From: Paenibacillus sp. JQZ6Y-1
GTDB taxonomy: Bacteria > Bacillota > Bacilli > Paenibacillales > Paenibacillaceae
NCBI RefSeq assembly: GCF_040719145.1
Contig: NZ_JBFDUZ010000001.1
Span: forward strand, 1,302,001-1,366,000
Length of the DNA: 64,000 nt
Direction: 5' to 3'
Position 1 is the first letter of the stretch. Every line of letters starts with the position of its first letter. The translations under genes and the position numbers were made by a program. Shown here piece by piece: positions 1-8,280 of this stretch. The notes under the pieces were generated by a model. The model did not search any database, was not told the DNA's origin, and was given only the letters and a program-made list of their open reading frames with translations.

Positions 1-111
1 GAGCAATATCGACCTGTTGCAGGTATTACAGTAGAGCAATCGGTGATCGTCACGACAGCTGAACCGACTGCTCTGGTGTGGACATGTGAGCCGGACTCAA
101 CAGATGAGTAG
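1..111 (+). CDS. C-terminal end of an unidentified protein (partial)
   Basis: Frame 1 is open from the first base to a TAG at 109-111, giving the last 36 residues of a protein that begins upstream of the window. The tail is rich in Thr, Val and acidic residues and ends in an acidic stretch. Too little is visible to name a family. The stop lies 18 nt before the next start, so it is probably the upstream member of the same operon as the following two genes. Confidence 0.55.
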   Translation, partial: EQYRPVAGITVEQSVIVTTAEPTALVWTCEPDSTDE

Positions 112-129
112 CAGAAAGGAGTGCCTGAC

Positions 130-579
130 ATGAATATACTATATGAAGCTTCCGGCACAGTACATCCTACAAGCGCCCAAAGCCATATCACATATCGCTT
201 TATGGTACAGGAACCGGTGGAAAAGTTGCACATTCAGTTCCGCTACGAACCGAAGCATCTACAGGACGAACAGGCGGCAGAGCTGCTGATTAACCGCGCC
301 ATGCAGCAATATGGGTATGAACCGCAACAGCCAACCGCTTGGCGTAAATATGCCCCTTTGCAAAATCTCTTGACCCTTTCCTTGGATGACCCGGAACGTC
401 ATCGGGGACAAGCGCATCGTATGGACCCTGTGCAGCAGCATCTATTGACTGAGCATGAAGCATCGCCGGGGTTTTGGTGTGGTCTTAACCCCGCAGGATT
501 GTGGAGCATCACCATTAGTTTACATGCGGTGGTTACGCCGCAATGTCATTACACACTTTGCATTGCAGAAGGGGAATGA
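130..579 (+). CDS. conserved hypothetical protein upstream of the PHP phosphoesterase
   Basis: This is a 149-residue soluble protein that I cannot assign to a named family. An in-frame GTG lies 9 nt upstream at 121, but the ATG at 130 has an AGAAAGGAG site about 8 nt before it, so the ATG is chosen. The protein has no signal peptide or membrane helix. It is rich in Gln and His, with an aromatic C-terminus (Trp-Ser-Ile-Thr-Ile-Ser) that suggests beta strands. Its stop overlaps the start region of the next gene in an ATGA, so the two are translationally coupled. By context it may act with the PHP-domain protein, but that is inference only. Confidence 0.75.
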   Translation: MNILYEASGTVHPTSAQSHITYRFMVQEPVEKLHIQFRYEPKHLQDEQAAELLINRAMQQYGYEPQQPTAWRKYAPLQNLLTLSLDDPERHRGQAHRMDPVQQHLLTEHEASPGFWCGLNPAGLWSITISLHAVVTPQCHYTLCIAEGE

Positions 580-581
580 GG

Positions 582-1889
582 ATGACATTACGCTGGATAC
601 CTGCGGAGCTGCATACCCATACATTTCACAGCGATGGCTCGCAGTCATTGGAAGAACTGGCACAGTCGGCTAAACAAGCAGGCATTGATGTGATTGCCTT
701 GACCGATCATAATACGCAATCTGGTTTTATGGATCGGAATAGAGTGGAGACAAGTACCGGAGTGCGCGTGATCGCTGGCATGGAGTGGACAACGTTTTAC
801 GGACATATGGTAACACTTGGGCTTCAGCAATATGTGGATTGGAGAGCGGTTGGTCAACGAGATATTGAAAAAGGTATTGCTCAGGTTCATCAGGCAGGAG
901 GGATTGCCGGTATTGTGCATCCGTTTCGGATCGGCAGTCCGATTTGCACTGGTTGCTACTGGGAGTATCCTGTTCACGATTGGAGCCAGATTGATTATAT
1001 AGAGGTATGGTCCACATTGATGCCATTTGTGAAGCAGGATAGTCAGCGTGCATTTGCATTATGGACTTCCCTATTAAATGAAGGGCATCGTCTGGCAGCG
1101 ACGAGCGGACGAGACTGGCATCGTACATTGCCGGAGGATGCACCTGCGGCGATTACGTATATCGGATTGGAGCCTGCTGTGGAAGTACAAGACATACACA
1201 TGGCAGAATATACAAATATAGTTGGAAATCAGAATGGTGCTGATATGCAGAACGGAGCTTACCAGCACAATGGAGCTTATGAGCAGAACGGATCTCATGA
1301 GCAGACAGAAATGAATCCTTCTCATCTATCGAATGATCGGAATAAAATTCATGATTGGCATGTTGCTGCTCAGCGAACATTCGCCCAGCTACAGGATGAT
1401 CGCCAATATATTGATGCTATTCGCTCCGGTAGATTGTCCGTTACGATGGGACCGATGCTGGATCTATATGCTGTTGTGCCTAGACAGGATACGGATAGAC
1501 AACAATCTCTGTCCGCTGTGAAGAACTTGGATAGCGACGTATCTGTTGGCTCATCGTTATCATCGTTACCGGAAATCTCATCTGACGAACAGCGAATCTA
1601 TCGTATGGGAGATACGATTGATTGTCCTAACGAACGGCTGGATCTTTATATGCAACTGGATCGAAGCACTCGTCGCTCTCATTACGAGCTGACTGCACAG
1701 CAGCTCCGCGTTGTTGTTATGAGTGATAAGGGGATACTTGCTGAGACGAAGCTGGATTCGGAGCAGCTATGGCAGGAATGGAATGTAGAAGTGAACAAGC
1801 CGATGCGCTGGCTGCGCGCAGAGTTATATGGCTATTTTGGCGGTGTTTCTGGAATGCTGGCGTTTACCAATGCCATCTATATCGATTAG
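582..1889 (+). CDS. PHP-domain metallo-phosphoesterase, CehA/McbA-like
   Basis: This 435-residue protein carries a PHP domain, a trinuclear-metal phosphoesterase or hydrolase fold. Visible metal-ligand motifs are His-Thr-His at residues 11-13 followed by HSDGS, then LTDHN, GMEW, GIVHPFR and SGRDWHR, in the order expected for CehA/McbA-type members. Two starts are possible, ATG at 576 (overlapping the previous stop in ATGA) and ATG at 582. AAGGGG at 569-574 is spaced 7 nt from 582, which favours the latter. Residues about 218-241 are a low-complexity insert made of four 6-residue repeats. The remaining C-terminal half has few recognisable motifs and looks like a beta-rich accessory domain. The substrate is unknown. 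Confidence 0.85.
   Translation: MTLRWIPAELHTHTFHSDGSQSLEELAQSAKQAGIDVIALTDHNTQSGFMDRNRVETSTGVRVIAGMEWTTFYGHMVTLGLQQYVDWRAVGQRDIEKGIAQVHQAGGIAGIVHPFRIGSPICTGCYWEYPVHDWSQIDYIEVWSTLMPFVKQDSQRAFALWTSLLNEGHRLAATSGRDWHRTLPEDAPAAITYIGLEPAVEVQDIHMAEYTNIVGNQNGADMQNGAYQHNGAYEQNGSHEQTEMNPSHLSNDRNKIHDWHVAAQRTFAQLQDDRQYIDAIRSGRLSVTMGPMLDLYAVVPRQDTDRQQSLSAVKNLDSDVSVGSSLSSLPEISSDEQRIYRMGDTIDCPNERLDLYMQLDRSTRRSHYELTAQQLRVVVMSDKGILAETKLDSEQLWQEWNVEVNKPMRWLRAELYGYFGGVSGMLAFTNAIYID
1233..1304 (+). repeat. four 18-bp in-frame tandem repeats inside the PHP gene
   Basis: Four imperfect 18-bp units at 1233, 1251, 1269 and 1287 each encode a six-residue unit starting Asn-Gly (NGADMQ, NGAYQH, NGAYEQ, NGSHEQ). They form a hydrophilic linker in the PHP-domain protein. 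The unit length keeps the frame. Confidence 0.85.
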
Positions 1890-1997
1890 ATTTTTACCAA
1901 ACGTCCTTATATATTACAAAATACGTTGCTGCGCTTATGCACTATCAGCACAACGATCTCATTATTGGATAGAAATGGAAAGGATGACGTCGATTTC

Positions 1998-2711
1998 ATG
2001 TCGGTCAAACAGCACTATATCAAATCACAGATTGAACGCTGGATTCAGCAGGAGGAGATGGATGCAGGCGATCGCCTTCCTTCCGAATCCGAGCTGGCAG
2101 GTCAGTTCCATGTTTGTCGCACTACCGTACGTGGAGCGATTCGACTATTAAAAGAAGAAGGCAAGCTGTTCGTCAAACATGGGAGCGGCACCTACATTAC
2201 CCGCTCGTTGCAGAAGATCCCAAGCTCCCTTGATCGGCTATACAGCATTGGAGATATGATTCGATCAGCAGGGCTGATTGAGGAGCAACGCTTACAATAT
2301 ATTCGCAGAATGGATGCGCCGACCGAGGTGGCATTCCATCTGGAATTGGAAGAGCACGAGCGTGTGATCGTGCTAGAACGAAGCCGAATGGCGAATCAGG
2401 AACCGGTTGCTCATTCGATCAACTATATTCCGGTGGAGCTGGCAGGCAATACATTCCACGAGCAATATTTCCAAGGTTCGCTGTTTCAGCATTTGGAGCG
2501 TGAGGCAGGCATTCATATTGTGAGTGCAGATTCGCAAATCATTGTTCCTGCGTCCAACGATCCGCATTGTCGCAAGCTTGCTGTGCATCCTGAAGCGACC
2601 GTGCTGCTGATGAAACAGACACATTATGATGAAATGAATCGCCGTGTGCTGTATTCCCTTGATTATGTACGCAGTGATATTTTCACGTTTTGGATTCGGC
2701 GTATGCGCTGA
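1998..2711 (+). CDS. GntR-family transcriptional regulator, HutC/UTRA type
   Basis: This 237-residue protein has an N-terminal GntR winged helix (about residues 1-70), with the usual RLPSESELA and TTVRGAIRLLKEEG segments and a GSGTYI wing. A C-terminal UTRA effector-binding domain ends in the typical LDYVRSDIFTF stretch. Such proteins are dimeric repressors of sugar or amino-acid catabolic genes, with a sugar phosphate or similar effector. The ATG at 1998 gives the standard domain start; the only nearby purine-rich site (GGAAAGGA) is about 14 nt away, so the start is less certain than the identity. It follows the PHP gene by about 110 nt and may regulate that operon. Confidence 0.9.
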   Translation: MSVKQHYIKSQIERWIQQEEMDAGDRLPSESELAGQFHVCRTTVRGAIRLLKEEGKLFVKHGSGTYITRSLQKIPSSLDRLYSIGDMIRSAGLIEEQRLQYIRRMDAPTEVAFHLELEEHERVIVLERSRMANQEPVAHSINYIPVELAGNTFHEQYFQGSLFQHLEREAGIHIVSADSQIIVPASNDPHCRKLAVHPEATVLLMKQTHYDEMNRRVLYSLDYVRSDIFTFWIRRMR

Positions 2712-2789
2712 ATTTGTACAAGAAGATATACGGAAGAGACAATTTCGTACATAATATAGGGATGACATAACAAGCACAAGGAGGGCTAG

Positions 2790-3344
2790 ATGATGAATAT
2801 CGAAACTACGGCTATCTATATGCAGCCCTTACGAGAGGAGCATGCAGAGGCACTACTCCGTTTGCGATTAGACAATCGGGAGTATATGCAAAAGTATGAA
2901 CCGGTGCGCGCTGATTCGTATTGGACGCTAGAGACACAGCAGGCAATGCTTCAACAAGGGGAGCAAAGCTTTTTGGAAGGAACAGGGTATGTGTTTGGCA
3001 TATTTCAATCGCATACTGGACAGTTGATTGGGCGTATCGAGTTGAGCGGTGTGGCGAGAGGACCTTTTCAAAATGCGTCTGTCGGCTACTTTGTTGATCG
3101 CCAGCAGCATGGACAGGGATATGCTACAGCTGCTCTAGATTGGGTAAAGGAATATGCGTTTCGCGAAGCGGGTTTGCATCGTCTGCAGGCAGGCGTGATG
3201 CCTTGGAACAAGCCATCCCAGCGTGTGCTGGAAAAAGTGGGATTTCGTCGCGAGGGGCTAGCAGAACGCTACTTATGTATTAACGGCAAATGGGAAGATC
3301 ATATCCTGTATGCGATAACCGCAGAAGAGTCTATGAATCGGTAA
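2790..3344 (+). CDS. GNAT N-acetyltransferase, RimJ/RimL-like
   Basis: This 184-residue single-domain GNAT protein transfers an acetyl group from acetyl-CoA to an amine or protein N-terminus. The acetyl-CoA pyrophosphate loop is seen as QQHGQGYATAAL near residue 105. The family C-terminal pattern PWNKPSQRVLEKVGFRREG is followed by a Leu-Tyr-Ala ending. AAGGAGG lies just upstream; ATG at 2790 is used, with a second ATG at 2793 equally possible. It is probably monocistronic, with an inverted repeat after its stop. The substrate cannot be read from the sequence. Confidence 0.88.
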   Translation: MMNIETTAIYMQPLREEHAEALLRLRLDNREYMQKYEPVRADSYWTLETQQAMLQQGEQSFLEGTGYVFGIFQSHTGQLIGRIELSGVARGPFQNASVGYFVDRQQHGQGYATAALDWVKEYAFREAGLHRLQAGVMPWNKPSQRVLEKVGFRREGLAERYLCINGKWEDHILYAITAEESMNR

Positions 3345-3406
3345 GTAGTAGCCTGAAGTAAGCGATAGACTATGTATAACTGATTATAATATGCGCGTCT
3401 TATATT

Positions 3407-3456
3407 AATAGCCATCCTTGGACAGCACCTATTGGGCTTGTCTGAGGATGGCTATT
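3407..3456 (+). terminator. terminator-like inverted repeat
   Basis: 11-bp perfect arms (AATAGCCATCC at 3407-3417 and its complement at 3446-3456) enclose a 28-nt loop that can pair further. There is no clear T tract, so termination is uncertain. It sits between the acetyltransferase and the convergent SLH gene. Confidence 0.5.
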
Positions 3457-3571
3457 GGTGTGTTTGGCTATATTCAGTCTGTAAAGTCATTGGCGATCGC
3501 TTTACCTAAATGATCCTTGATTAAACAGGGCAACAACCGTTTGCCCTTTCCCTTACATGTGGAAAAGCAAT

Positions 3572-4255
3572 TCAATTCTTTTCGTCCGCAGGATCATGCT
3601 CAATCTTACCAGTCAGCTCCAACGCGTTGTACAGCATAACCGCTGCCTCCGCACGCGTAATCGGAACATCTGGGCGGAAGTTCCCTTCTGCATCTACTTG
3701 GGCAATATCGCTGTCAATTATCTGCGACAGCACATCCCGCTGATAATCATTCAGTGAGCCAGCATCTGTGATCTTTACAGAGTTGTCCTGTAAAGCACCT
3801 GTTGCGCCGCCAGATTCATGAATATCTGGGTCAAGCTGCTCAACACCTTGCCACAGCAGCGATGCAAACTGCACCCGACTCATTGTTGCATCAGTATTGA
3901 TATTTTGTGCGAGTTCCAATCCGTTCAACTGAGCAATCATCATATCGGTGCTATACCACGCATGATCGTCCATGTCGGTAAAATAATCGCTCGCTTTGGG
4001 AGCTTTGATAAACCGTAGATGGTCGATATTCAAATGTAGCCCTTTCACCAAAAAGGCAATTCCTTGTGCGTTAGTCAATGGTGCGTCCGGTTGAAATTCA
4101 TTTCCGGTAATTCCGGCAATGATGTCATGGGTTTTCAAGTATTGTATCTCCTCTCTGCCGTTGGTCTGGTCCAGATCGTCAAAAGCAAGAGCATTGCCCG
4201 GCGCGGCAATCAGCAGCGCACCGGTGAGTCCGATTATCCATTTACGAATACACAT
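3572..4255 (-). CDS. S-layer-homology (SLH) domain protein, secreted
   Basis: This 227-residue exported protein has a short Lys/Arg N-terminus, a hydrophobic core and an Ala-rich cleavage region ending near AALAF. At least two SLH modules are clear: residues about 25-75 (YLKTHDIIAG then FQPDAPLTNAQGIAFLV) and about 165-215 (IIDSDIAQ then FRPDVPITRAEAAVMLYNAL). A degenerate module lies between them. SLH modules bind pyruvylated secondary cell-wall polymers and anchor proteins to the wall. No enzymatic domain is present. A GTG at 4264 is in frame, but GGAG 8 nt before the ATG at 4255 makes the ATG the better start. Confidence 0.88.
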   Translation of the reverse strand: MCIRKWIIGLTGALLIAAPGNALAFDDLDQTNGREEIQYLKTHDIIAGITGNEFQPDAPLTNAQGIAFLVKGLHLNIDHLRFIKAPKASDYFTDMDDHAWYSTDMMIAQLNGLELAQNINTDATMSRVQFASLLWQGVEQLDPDIHESGGATGALQDNSVKITDAGSLNDYQRDVLSQIIDSDIAQVDAEGNFRPDVPITRAEAAVMLYNALELTGKIEHDPADEKN

Positions 4256-4523
4256 CACACTCACTCCATTCTGATCGTTATAGATCTGAAGACGTTATGC
4301 GATTAGCGATTGTAGTGATTTTAGTGTAATTGAAATTCCAATTCCTGTATATATGGAAACAGAGAAGAGGAATTTTTTGATTTTTTTGGTCACAACGGTT
4401 AAGTTATATATTAGGGTGTTTCGCAAAAGTACGTGCTGTCATGCAGATCAATCATTCATCTGCGATAACAGCCATCACGGAGTTGGTAGAACAAAAATAG
4501 GTAACTTATTGGAGGAGAACACT

Positions 4524-5606
4524 ATGGCTAATCCATCTCAACGTTTGCTCGTATTTGCGGGCTCTTATGCAGAAGCTGCCGATCCTGGCGTGTATGCGTA
4601 TGAATTTAATGAACAAACTGGTGAACTGACAGCAACCGATTCCTTTTCCGGTATTCAGAATCCGACCTTCCTGAATGTAGATGCAGCGTCCAAGCGTCTG
4701 TATACACTCGGTGAAACAGTATCCGAAACGGGTGCTAAAGGCAAAGGCGGCGAAGCAGCTGCATTTGCGATCGACGAAGCTACAGGTAAACTAGAGCTGC
4801 TGAACCGTGTGAGAACAATTGACGGTCCACCATGCCATATCCAACGTTCCGACGACAACCGCTATCTGACGATGGTCAGCTACCACGGTGGTATGGTCGG
4901 TCTAATTTCGCTAAAAGAAGATGGAAGTGTAGGGGAACTGCTGGACGTGCATCAGCATGAAGGGCACAGCGTCGATCCGCAAAATCAGGATCGTCCGCAT
5001 CCACACTCTACCTTTTTCGATCCATCTGGCAAATATCTGATCGTACAGGATCTGGGTCTAGATCGCGTACGTACTTACGAAGTAAAACCAGAATCCAACG
5101 AGCTGAAATTCACAGTCGATGTAGCGGCTACACCGGGCGCAGGTCCACGTCACCTCGTATTCCATCCAAATGGTACATTTGCATTTGTGATCAACGAGCT
5201 GAATTCGACAGTCACCTCGTATCGCTATGAAGCGGGTGTATTGAACGAAATCCAGACGATTCCAACATTGCCTGCTGATTATGATGGCGCTAACGGTTGT
5301 GCAGAGATTGCTATTTCTGAGGATGGACGTTATCTGTATGGCTCCAACCGTGGTCATGACAGCATCGTACAGTATGCAGTGAACGGCGAGACTGGCGAAC
5401 TGACACTGGTGCAGCATGTATCGACCGAAGGTGGTCATCCACGTCACTTCTCCCTGCTGCCAGGTGGTAAATACGCGCTTGTCGCTAACCGCGATGGCAA
5501 CAACATCGTTGTATTTGCCATCGATAGTGAGAGCGGCAAGCTGACCTATACTGGCAAAAGTGTAGAAGTGTCCAAACCGGTATGCGTATGGGGCGCTTAT
5601 TTCTAA
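4524..5606 (+). CDS. lactonase-family seven-bladed beta-propeller protein (6-phosphogluconolactonase-like)
   Basis: This 360-residue cytoplasmic protein belongs to the lactonase (YkgB/Pgl2-type) propeller family. Members hydrolyse 6-phosphogluconolactone or related lactones, though many are uncharacterised. Recurring blade patterns are visible: FDPSGKYLIVQDLG, GPRHLVFHPNGTFAFVINE, ISEDGRYLYGSNRGHDSI and GHPRHFSLLPGGKYALVANRDGNNIVVF. GGAGGAG about 7 nt upstream supports the ATG at 4524; upstream in-frame sequence has no ribosome binding site. It stands alone, with a long hairpin downstream. The function is inferred from the family. Confidence 0.85.
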   Translation: MANPSQRLLVFAGSYAEAADPGVYAYEFNEQTGELTATDSFSGIQNPTFLNVDAASKRLYTLGETVSETGAKGKGGEAAAFAIDEATGKLELLNRVRTIDGPPCHIQRSDDNRYLTMVSYHGGMVGLISLKEDGSVGELLDVHQHEGHSVDPQNQDRPHPHSTFFDPSGKYLIVQDLGLDRVRTYEVKPESNELKFTVDVAATPGAGPRHLVFHPNGTFAFVINELNSTVTSYRYEAGVLNEIQTIPTLPADYDGANGCAEIAISEDGRYLYGSNRGHDSIVQYAVNGETGELTLVQHVSTEGGHPRHFSLLPGGKYALVANRDGNNIVVFAIDSESGKLTYTGKSVEVSKPVCVWGAYF

Positions 5607-5813
5607 GCGATTGCCCAAGTCATCACATGCTTGTGATAAAACGGTAACCTATGCTCGTATTCAAGAACGCAACTGTATGATAAACAAGCATGCAGAGGAT
5701 GAATAGATGGTTGTAGGTTCAACATGTTCGCACATGAGAACCAGATCGCTACCTCATCCAAACACAATGCAGTATACAATGTAATGTAGTGCTAGATTTG
5801 TACAATACATGAT

Positions 5814-5913
5814 AAAATCGCCTTGCCAACCAGCATGTATAGCAGCCATGAATCTGTAGATAGATTACCGATCATTATGGTTCTGTGTATGCTAGTGAAG
5901 CAAGGCGGTTTTT
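5814..5913 (+). terminator. long stem with U tail, terminator-like
   Basis: A base stem (AAAATCGCCTTGC at 5814-5826 against GCAAGGCGGTTTTT at 5900-5913) encloses about 70 nt. The interior contains further complementary pieces: GCATG(T)ATA against TGTATGC, and AATCT against AGATT. The right arm runs straight into a T run. It reads as an unusually elaborate terminator or structured RNA in the 435-nt gap after the lactonase gene. Confidence 0.55.
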
Positions 5914-6041
5914 GTTTGATGAGATGTAAATGTTACCTTCCTGTTTCATTTCCGATTGTAGAGGTAAAAGAACAGTAATACGGTTCGCCGGCAATGCCGG
6001 ATATTCAGCAAGAGACCGAATCCGCAAAGGAGATGGAAATC

Positions 6042-6296
6042 ATGACAGAACCGCGCAAAAATGACAAAGTACAGAATCAGGCAGGCAAACGCGATAATGC
6101 AGAGCAATACCCGACTGAAAACGAAAGTCTATTCGACCGCTTCGAGTCCGAACAAACCGTCGACTCCATTCCGATGGAGGATCTGAAGCTGGAGCGCCAG
6201 GAGGAAAAGGACGGCGAAGCGACCAAACGCTCTTCTTCCAGTCAGAATGCGTACCCAGAAGGCGAATCCAAGGATGATTCGGATATTGTTCGCTAA
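6042..6296 (+). CDS. small highly charged hydrophilic protein, unknown function
   Basis: This 84-residue protein is almost devoid of hydrophobic stretches and rich in Glu, Asp, Lys, Ser and Asn, so it is probably intrinsically disordered. AAAGGAG at 6026-6032 is spaced 9 nt from the ATG at 6042. Earlier in-frame ATGs at 5994 and 6033 are less well placed. It is followed by a clear intrinsic terminator, which supports a real single-gene transcript. I do not recognise a family; composition resembles small stress or spore-associated proteins, but nothing proves that. Confidence 0.6.
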   Translation: MTEPRKNDKVQNQAGKRDNAEQYPTENESLFDRFESEQTVDSIPMEDLKLERQEEKDGEATKRSSSSQNAYPEGESKDDSDIVR

Positions 6297-6332
6297 TGCA
6301 ATAGCATGGATAATCATAACAGCAGCATAGTT

Positions 6333-6370
6333 AAGGAACAGCGACGCATCTTTGGCTCGCTGTTCCTTTT
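6333..6370 (+). terminator. intrinsic terminator
   Basis: Perfect 12-bp arms (AAGGAACAGCGA at 6333-6344 and its complement at 6357-6368) have a 12-nt loop and end in TTTT. It follows the small charged protein gene. Confidence 0.85.
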
Positions 6371-6408
6371 ACAGATGAGTATAGCCGGGAAAGGTGATAC
6401 GAACGCAT

Positions 6409-6714
6409 ATGGCATTTGGAATCAATAGAACAGAATTACAGGCTTGGAAGCGTCAGGTGGAGGCAGGAGAGATCGCCTTTTTGACGCATTACTGGATTGA
6501 TGACCGCTTTCCAGATATTCATAGTGTTACAAAAGTAGGCTGCAATGATCTGCAGCGGCTACGCCAATGGTGCGAGTCCTACGGATTAAATCCGCGCTAC
6601 ATTCATCATCGGGAACACTATCCTCATTTTGATCTGCTTGGGCGTGAACAGGTGCGTATTTTACAGGCAGAAGGATTGCAGGATCATATTGTGCGTTTTC
6701 GGTTAATCGAATAA
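6409..6714 (+). CDS. small conserved Bacillales protein
   Basis: This is a 101-residue soluble protein with a dense set of conserved-looking residues: AFLTHYWIDDRFPDIHSVTKVGC in the first half and HYPHFDLLGREQ in the second. The pattern is one I associate with an uncharacterised Bacillus/Paenibacillus family (YneQ-like), but I cannot confirm the name. A GTG lies in frame at 6394, but it falls inside the GGGAAAGGTGAT ribosome-binding region, so the ATG at 6409 is chosen. It has no signal peptide or membrane helix. It is a single gene between a terminator and the LacI operon promoter region. Confidence 0.72.
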   Translation: MAFGINRTELQAWKRQVEAGEIAFLTHYWIDDRFPDIHSVTKVGCNDLQRLRQWCESYGLNPRYIHHREHYPHFDLLGREQVRILQAEGLQDHIVRFRLIE

Positions 6715-7000
6715 GATGAGTTTCGTTTGAGGATAGATCATGCCGTGATGGGGCAGTAAGACACCATACTAAGCGGCAGCGATTGATCCATTTCACAACA
6801 TATTCAGCAGCATGATCATCAGATTCGGCTTGTTTCATCCATTTTTTTACATACAATACACAGGTGTAAGCATCAGGAGTAAGAATGAACAGCGAGATCT
6901 AGATCACCCGTTACATCACGATTTCCGCCTAACACCGCCATGTAATCCACTGTTTCAGGAAACATCCTTCGACAAAATAACAAAAATTTTTCAAAACCAG

Positions 7001-7029
7001 TTGAAATCGGTTACACGCAGCGCTATAAT
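7001..7029 (+). promoter_or_regulatory. sigma-A promoter of the LacI/ABC/GH94 operon
   Basis: TTGAAA at 7001-7006 and a perfect TATAAT at 7024-7029 are separated by 17 nt. Transcription would begin near 7036, directly over the first palindromic operator. It gives a leader of about 235 nt before the regulator gene. Confidence 0.8.
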
Positions 7030-7038
7030 AGCGTTGTA

Positions 7039-7048
7039 GAAACGTTTC
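7039..7048. promoter_or_regulatory. LacI-type operator 1
   Basis: GAAACGTTTC is a palindrome with the central CG typical of LacI/GalR-family operators. It lies over the predicted transcription start of the operon. Binding there would block initiation, consistent with autorepression by the adjacent regulator. Confidence 0.65.
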
Positions 7049-7175
7049 GACAAATGAGCAGAATTTAAGATTCTGTCTAGCAGCCGCCATACTGACTATT
7101 TTTGAAGTCGATAAGGGTAAATTTGTTGTTTTGAGCTAAAAATCACAAATTAAAAGTTGCTTTTTCTATTCCAAA

Positions 7176-7251
7176 CTGTATTTTCCAAATAAATACAGAT
7201 GTACATTTTAGTCTTAAATCGAAACGTTTCGATATGTTGAAACCATTTTCA
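7176..7251. promoter_or_regulatory. operator 2, cre-like site and hairpin in the leader
   Basis: Three elements are packed here. CTGTATTT at 7176-7183 pairs with AAATACAG at 7191-7198 (7-nt loop). TCGAAACGTTTCGA at 7219-7232 is a perfect 14-bp palindrome sharing its core with operator 1. TGAAACCATTTTCA at 7238-7251 resembles a CcpA cre site with one core mismatch. Two operators about 180 bp apart suggest repression by looping or roadblock. Confidence 0.6.
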
Positions 7252-7271
7252 AGGAACAGAGGTGAGCAGAG

Positions 7272-8264
7272 ATGGGGGCAACGATCAAGGACGTAGCCGC
7301 TCTGGCGGGTGTGGCGGTATCGACAGCGTCTTATGCGCTGAATGGAATCGGCCGTGTGAGTACGAAGACACGGGACAGAGTGTTAGAGGCTGCCCGTGAA
7401 CTGAACTATCAGAAGAACGGAATTGCTTCCGATCTGAAGCGCTCCCGCACCAATACGATTGCTTTGCTACTGAGTGATTTGTCCGGTCCGTATTATTCCA
7501 GTCTGATCAAAGGTGTACAGGAAGTCAGCCTGAACAATGGCTATGATCTAATTGCCTGTAGCTCGATTGGTGGGGACACATCGACAGCCGTAAAGTTTAT
7601 CAAGGAAAAGCGGGTGGACGGAGCTATTATTCTTGCGCATAACATTCCAGATCGAACGATTATGGAATCCGCGCGCGAAGGCTTCCCGATCGTCATGTTG
7701 GATCGTCGGTTAGAGCATGAGAGCCTCTGTTATGTCGAAGCGGATCATGAGAAAGGCGGCTTACTTGCTACCAATTATCTGATCGAGAATGGCCATCGCC
7801 GTATCGCCTTTGTATCTGGCCCGGCGAGCAGCAAGCATAACAAGGACCGGTACAACGGGTTTTCACAGGCGATGCAGCAGCATGGTTTGACGATTGAACC
7901 GCGCTGGAATCTGGTTGGTAACTTTACCGAAGAAGGCGGGTATCGCGCAGTCAAGCTAATGATTGCACAGGGTGATCTGCCGGAGGCAGTATTTTTCGCC
8001 AATGATGAGATGGCGCTAGGCGGCATTACGGCGCTAAGCGAAGCAGGGCTTCGGGTACCAGAGGACATTTCGGTTGTCGGCTTCGATGATATTGTTCAGG
8101 CTCGTTTCCTAACGCCTGCGCTTACCACGGTACGACAGCCAGATTATGAAGTTGGCGCACTTGCTGTGCATCTGATTTTCCAGATTTTAAAAGGGGAATC
8201 GGTTGCAAAGCACTACACACTAGATACTGAACTCGTCATTCGTGGCACAGTCCGAATGAACTGA
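7272..8264 (+). CDS. LacI/GalR-family transcriptional regulator
   Basis: This 330-residue regulator has an N-terminal HTH (TIKDVAALAGVAVSTASYALNG, about residues 4-25), a hinge helix (RTNTIALLLSDL follows) and a periplasmic-binding-protein-like sugar domain. The C-terminal pattern is typical: FFANDEMALGGITALSEAGLRVPEDISVVGFDD, then LTTVRQP. The start has AGAGGTGA at good spacing. It is the first gene of a six-gene cluster with sugar-binding lipoproteins, permeases and a GH94 phosphorylase, so it probably senses the transported disaccharide or its product and represses the operon through the palindromes upstream. Confidence 0.93.
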   Translation: MGATIKDVAALAGVAVSTASYALNGIGRVSTKTRDRVLEAARELNYQKNGIASDLKRSRTNTIALLLSDLSGPYYSSLIKGVQEVSLNNGYDLIACSSIGGDTSTAVKFIKEKRVDGAIILAHNIPDRTIMESAREGFPIVMLDRRLEHESLCYVEADHEKGGLLATNYLIENGHRRIAFVSGPASSKHNKDRYNGFSQAMQQHGLTIEPRWNLVGNFTEEGGYRAVKLMIAQGDLPEAVFFANDEMALGGITALSEAGLRVPEDISVVGFDDIVQARFLTPALTTVRQPDYEVGALAVHLIFQILKGESVAKHYTLDTELVIRGTVRMN

Positions 8265-8280
8265 AAAAGAGGTGTACCTG

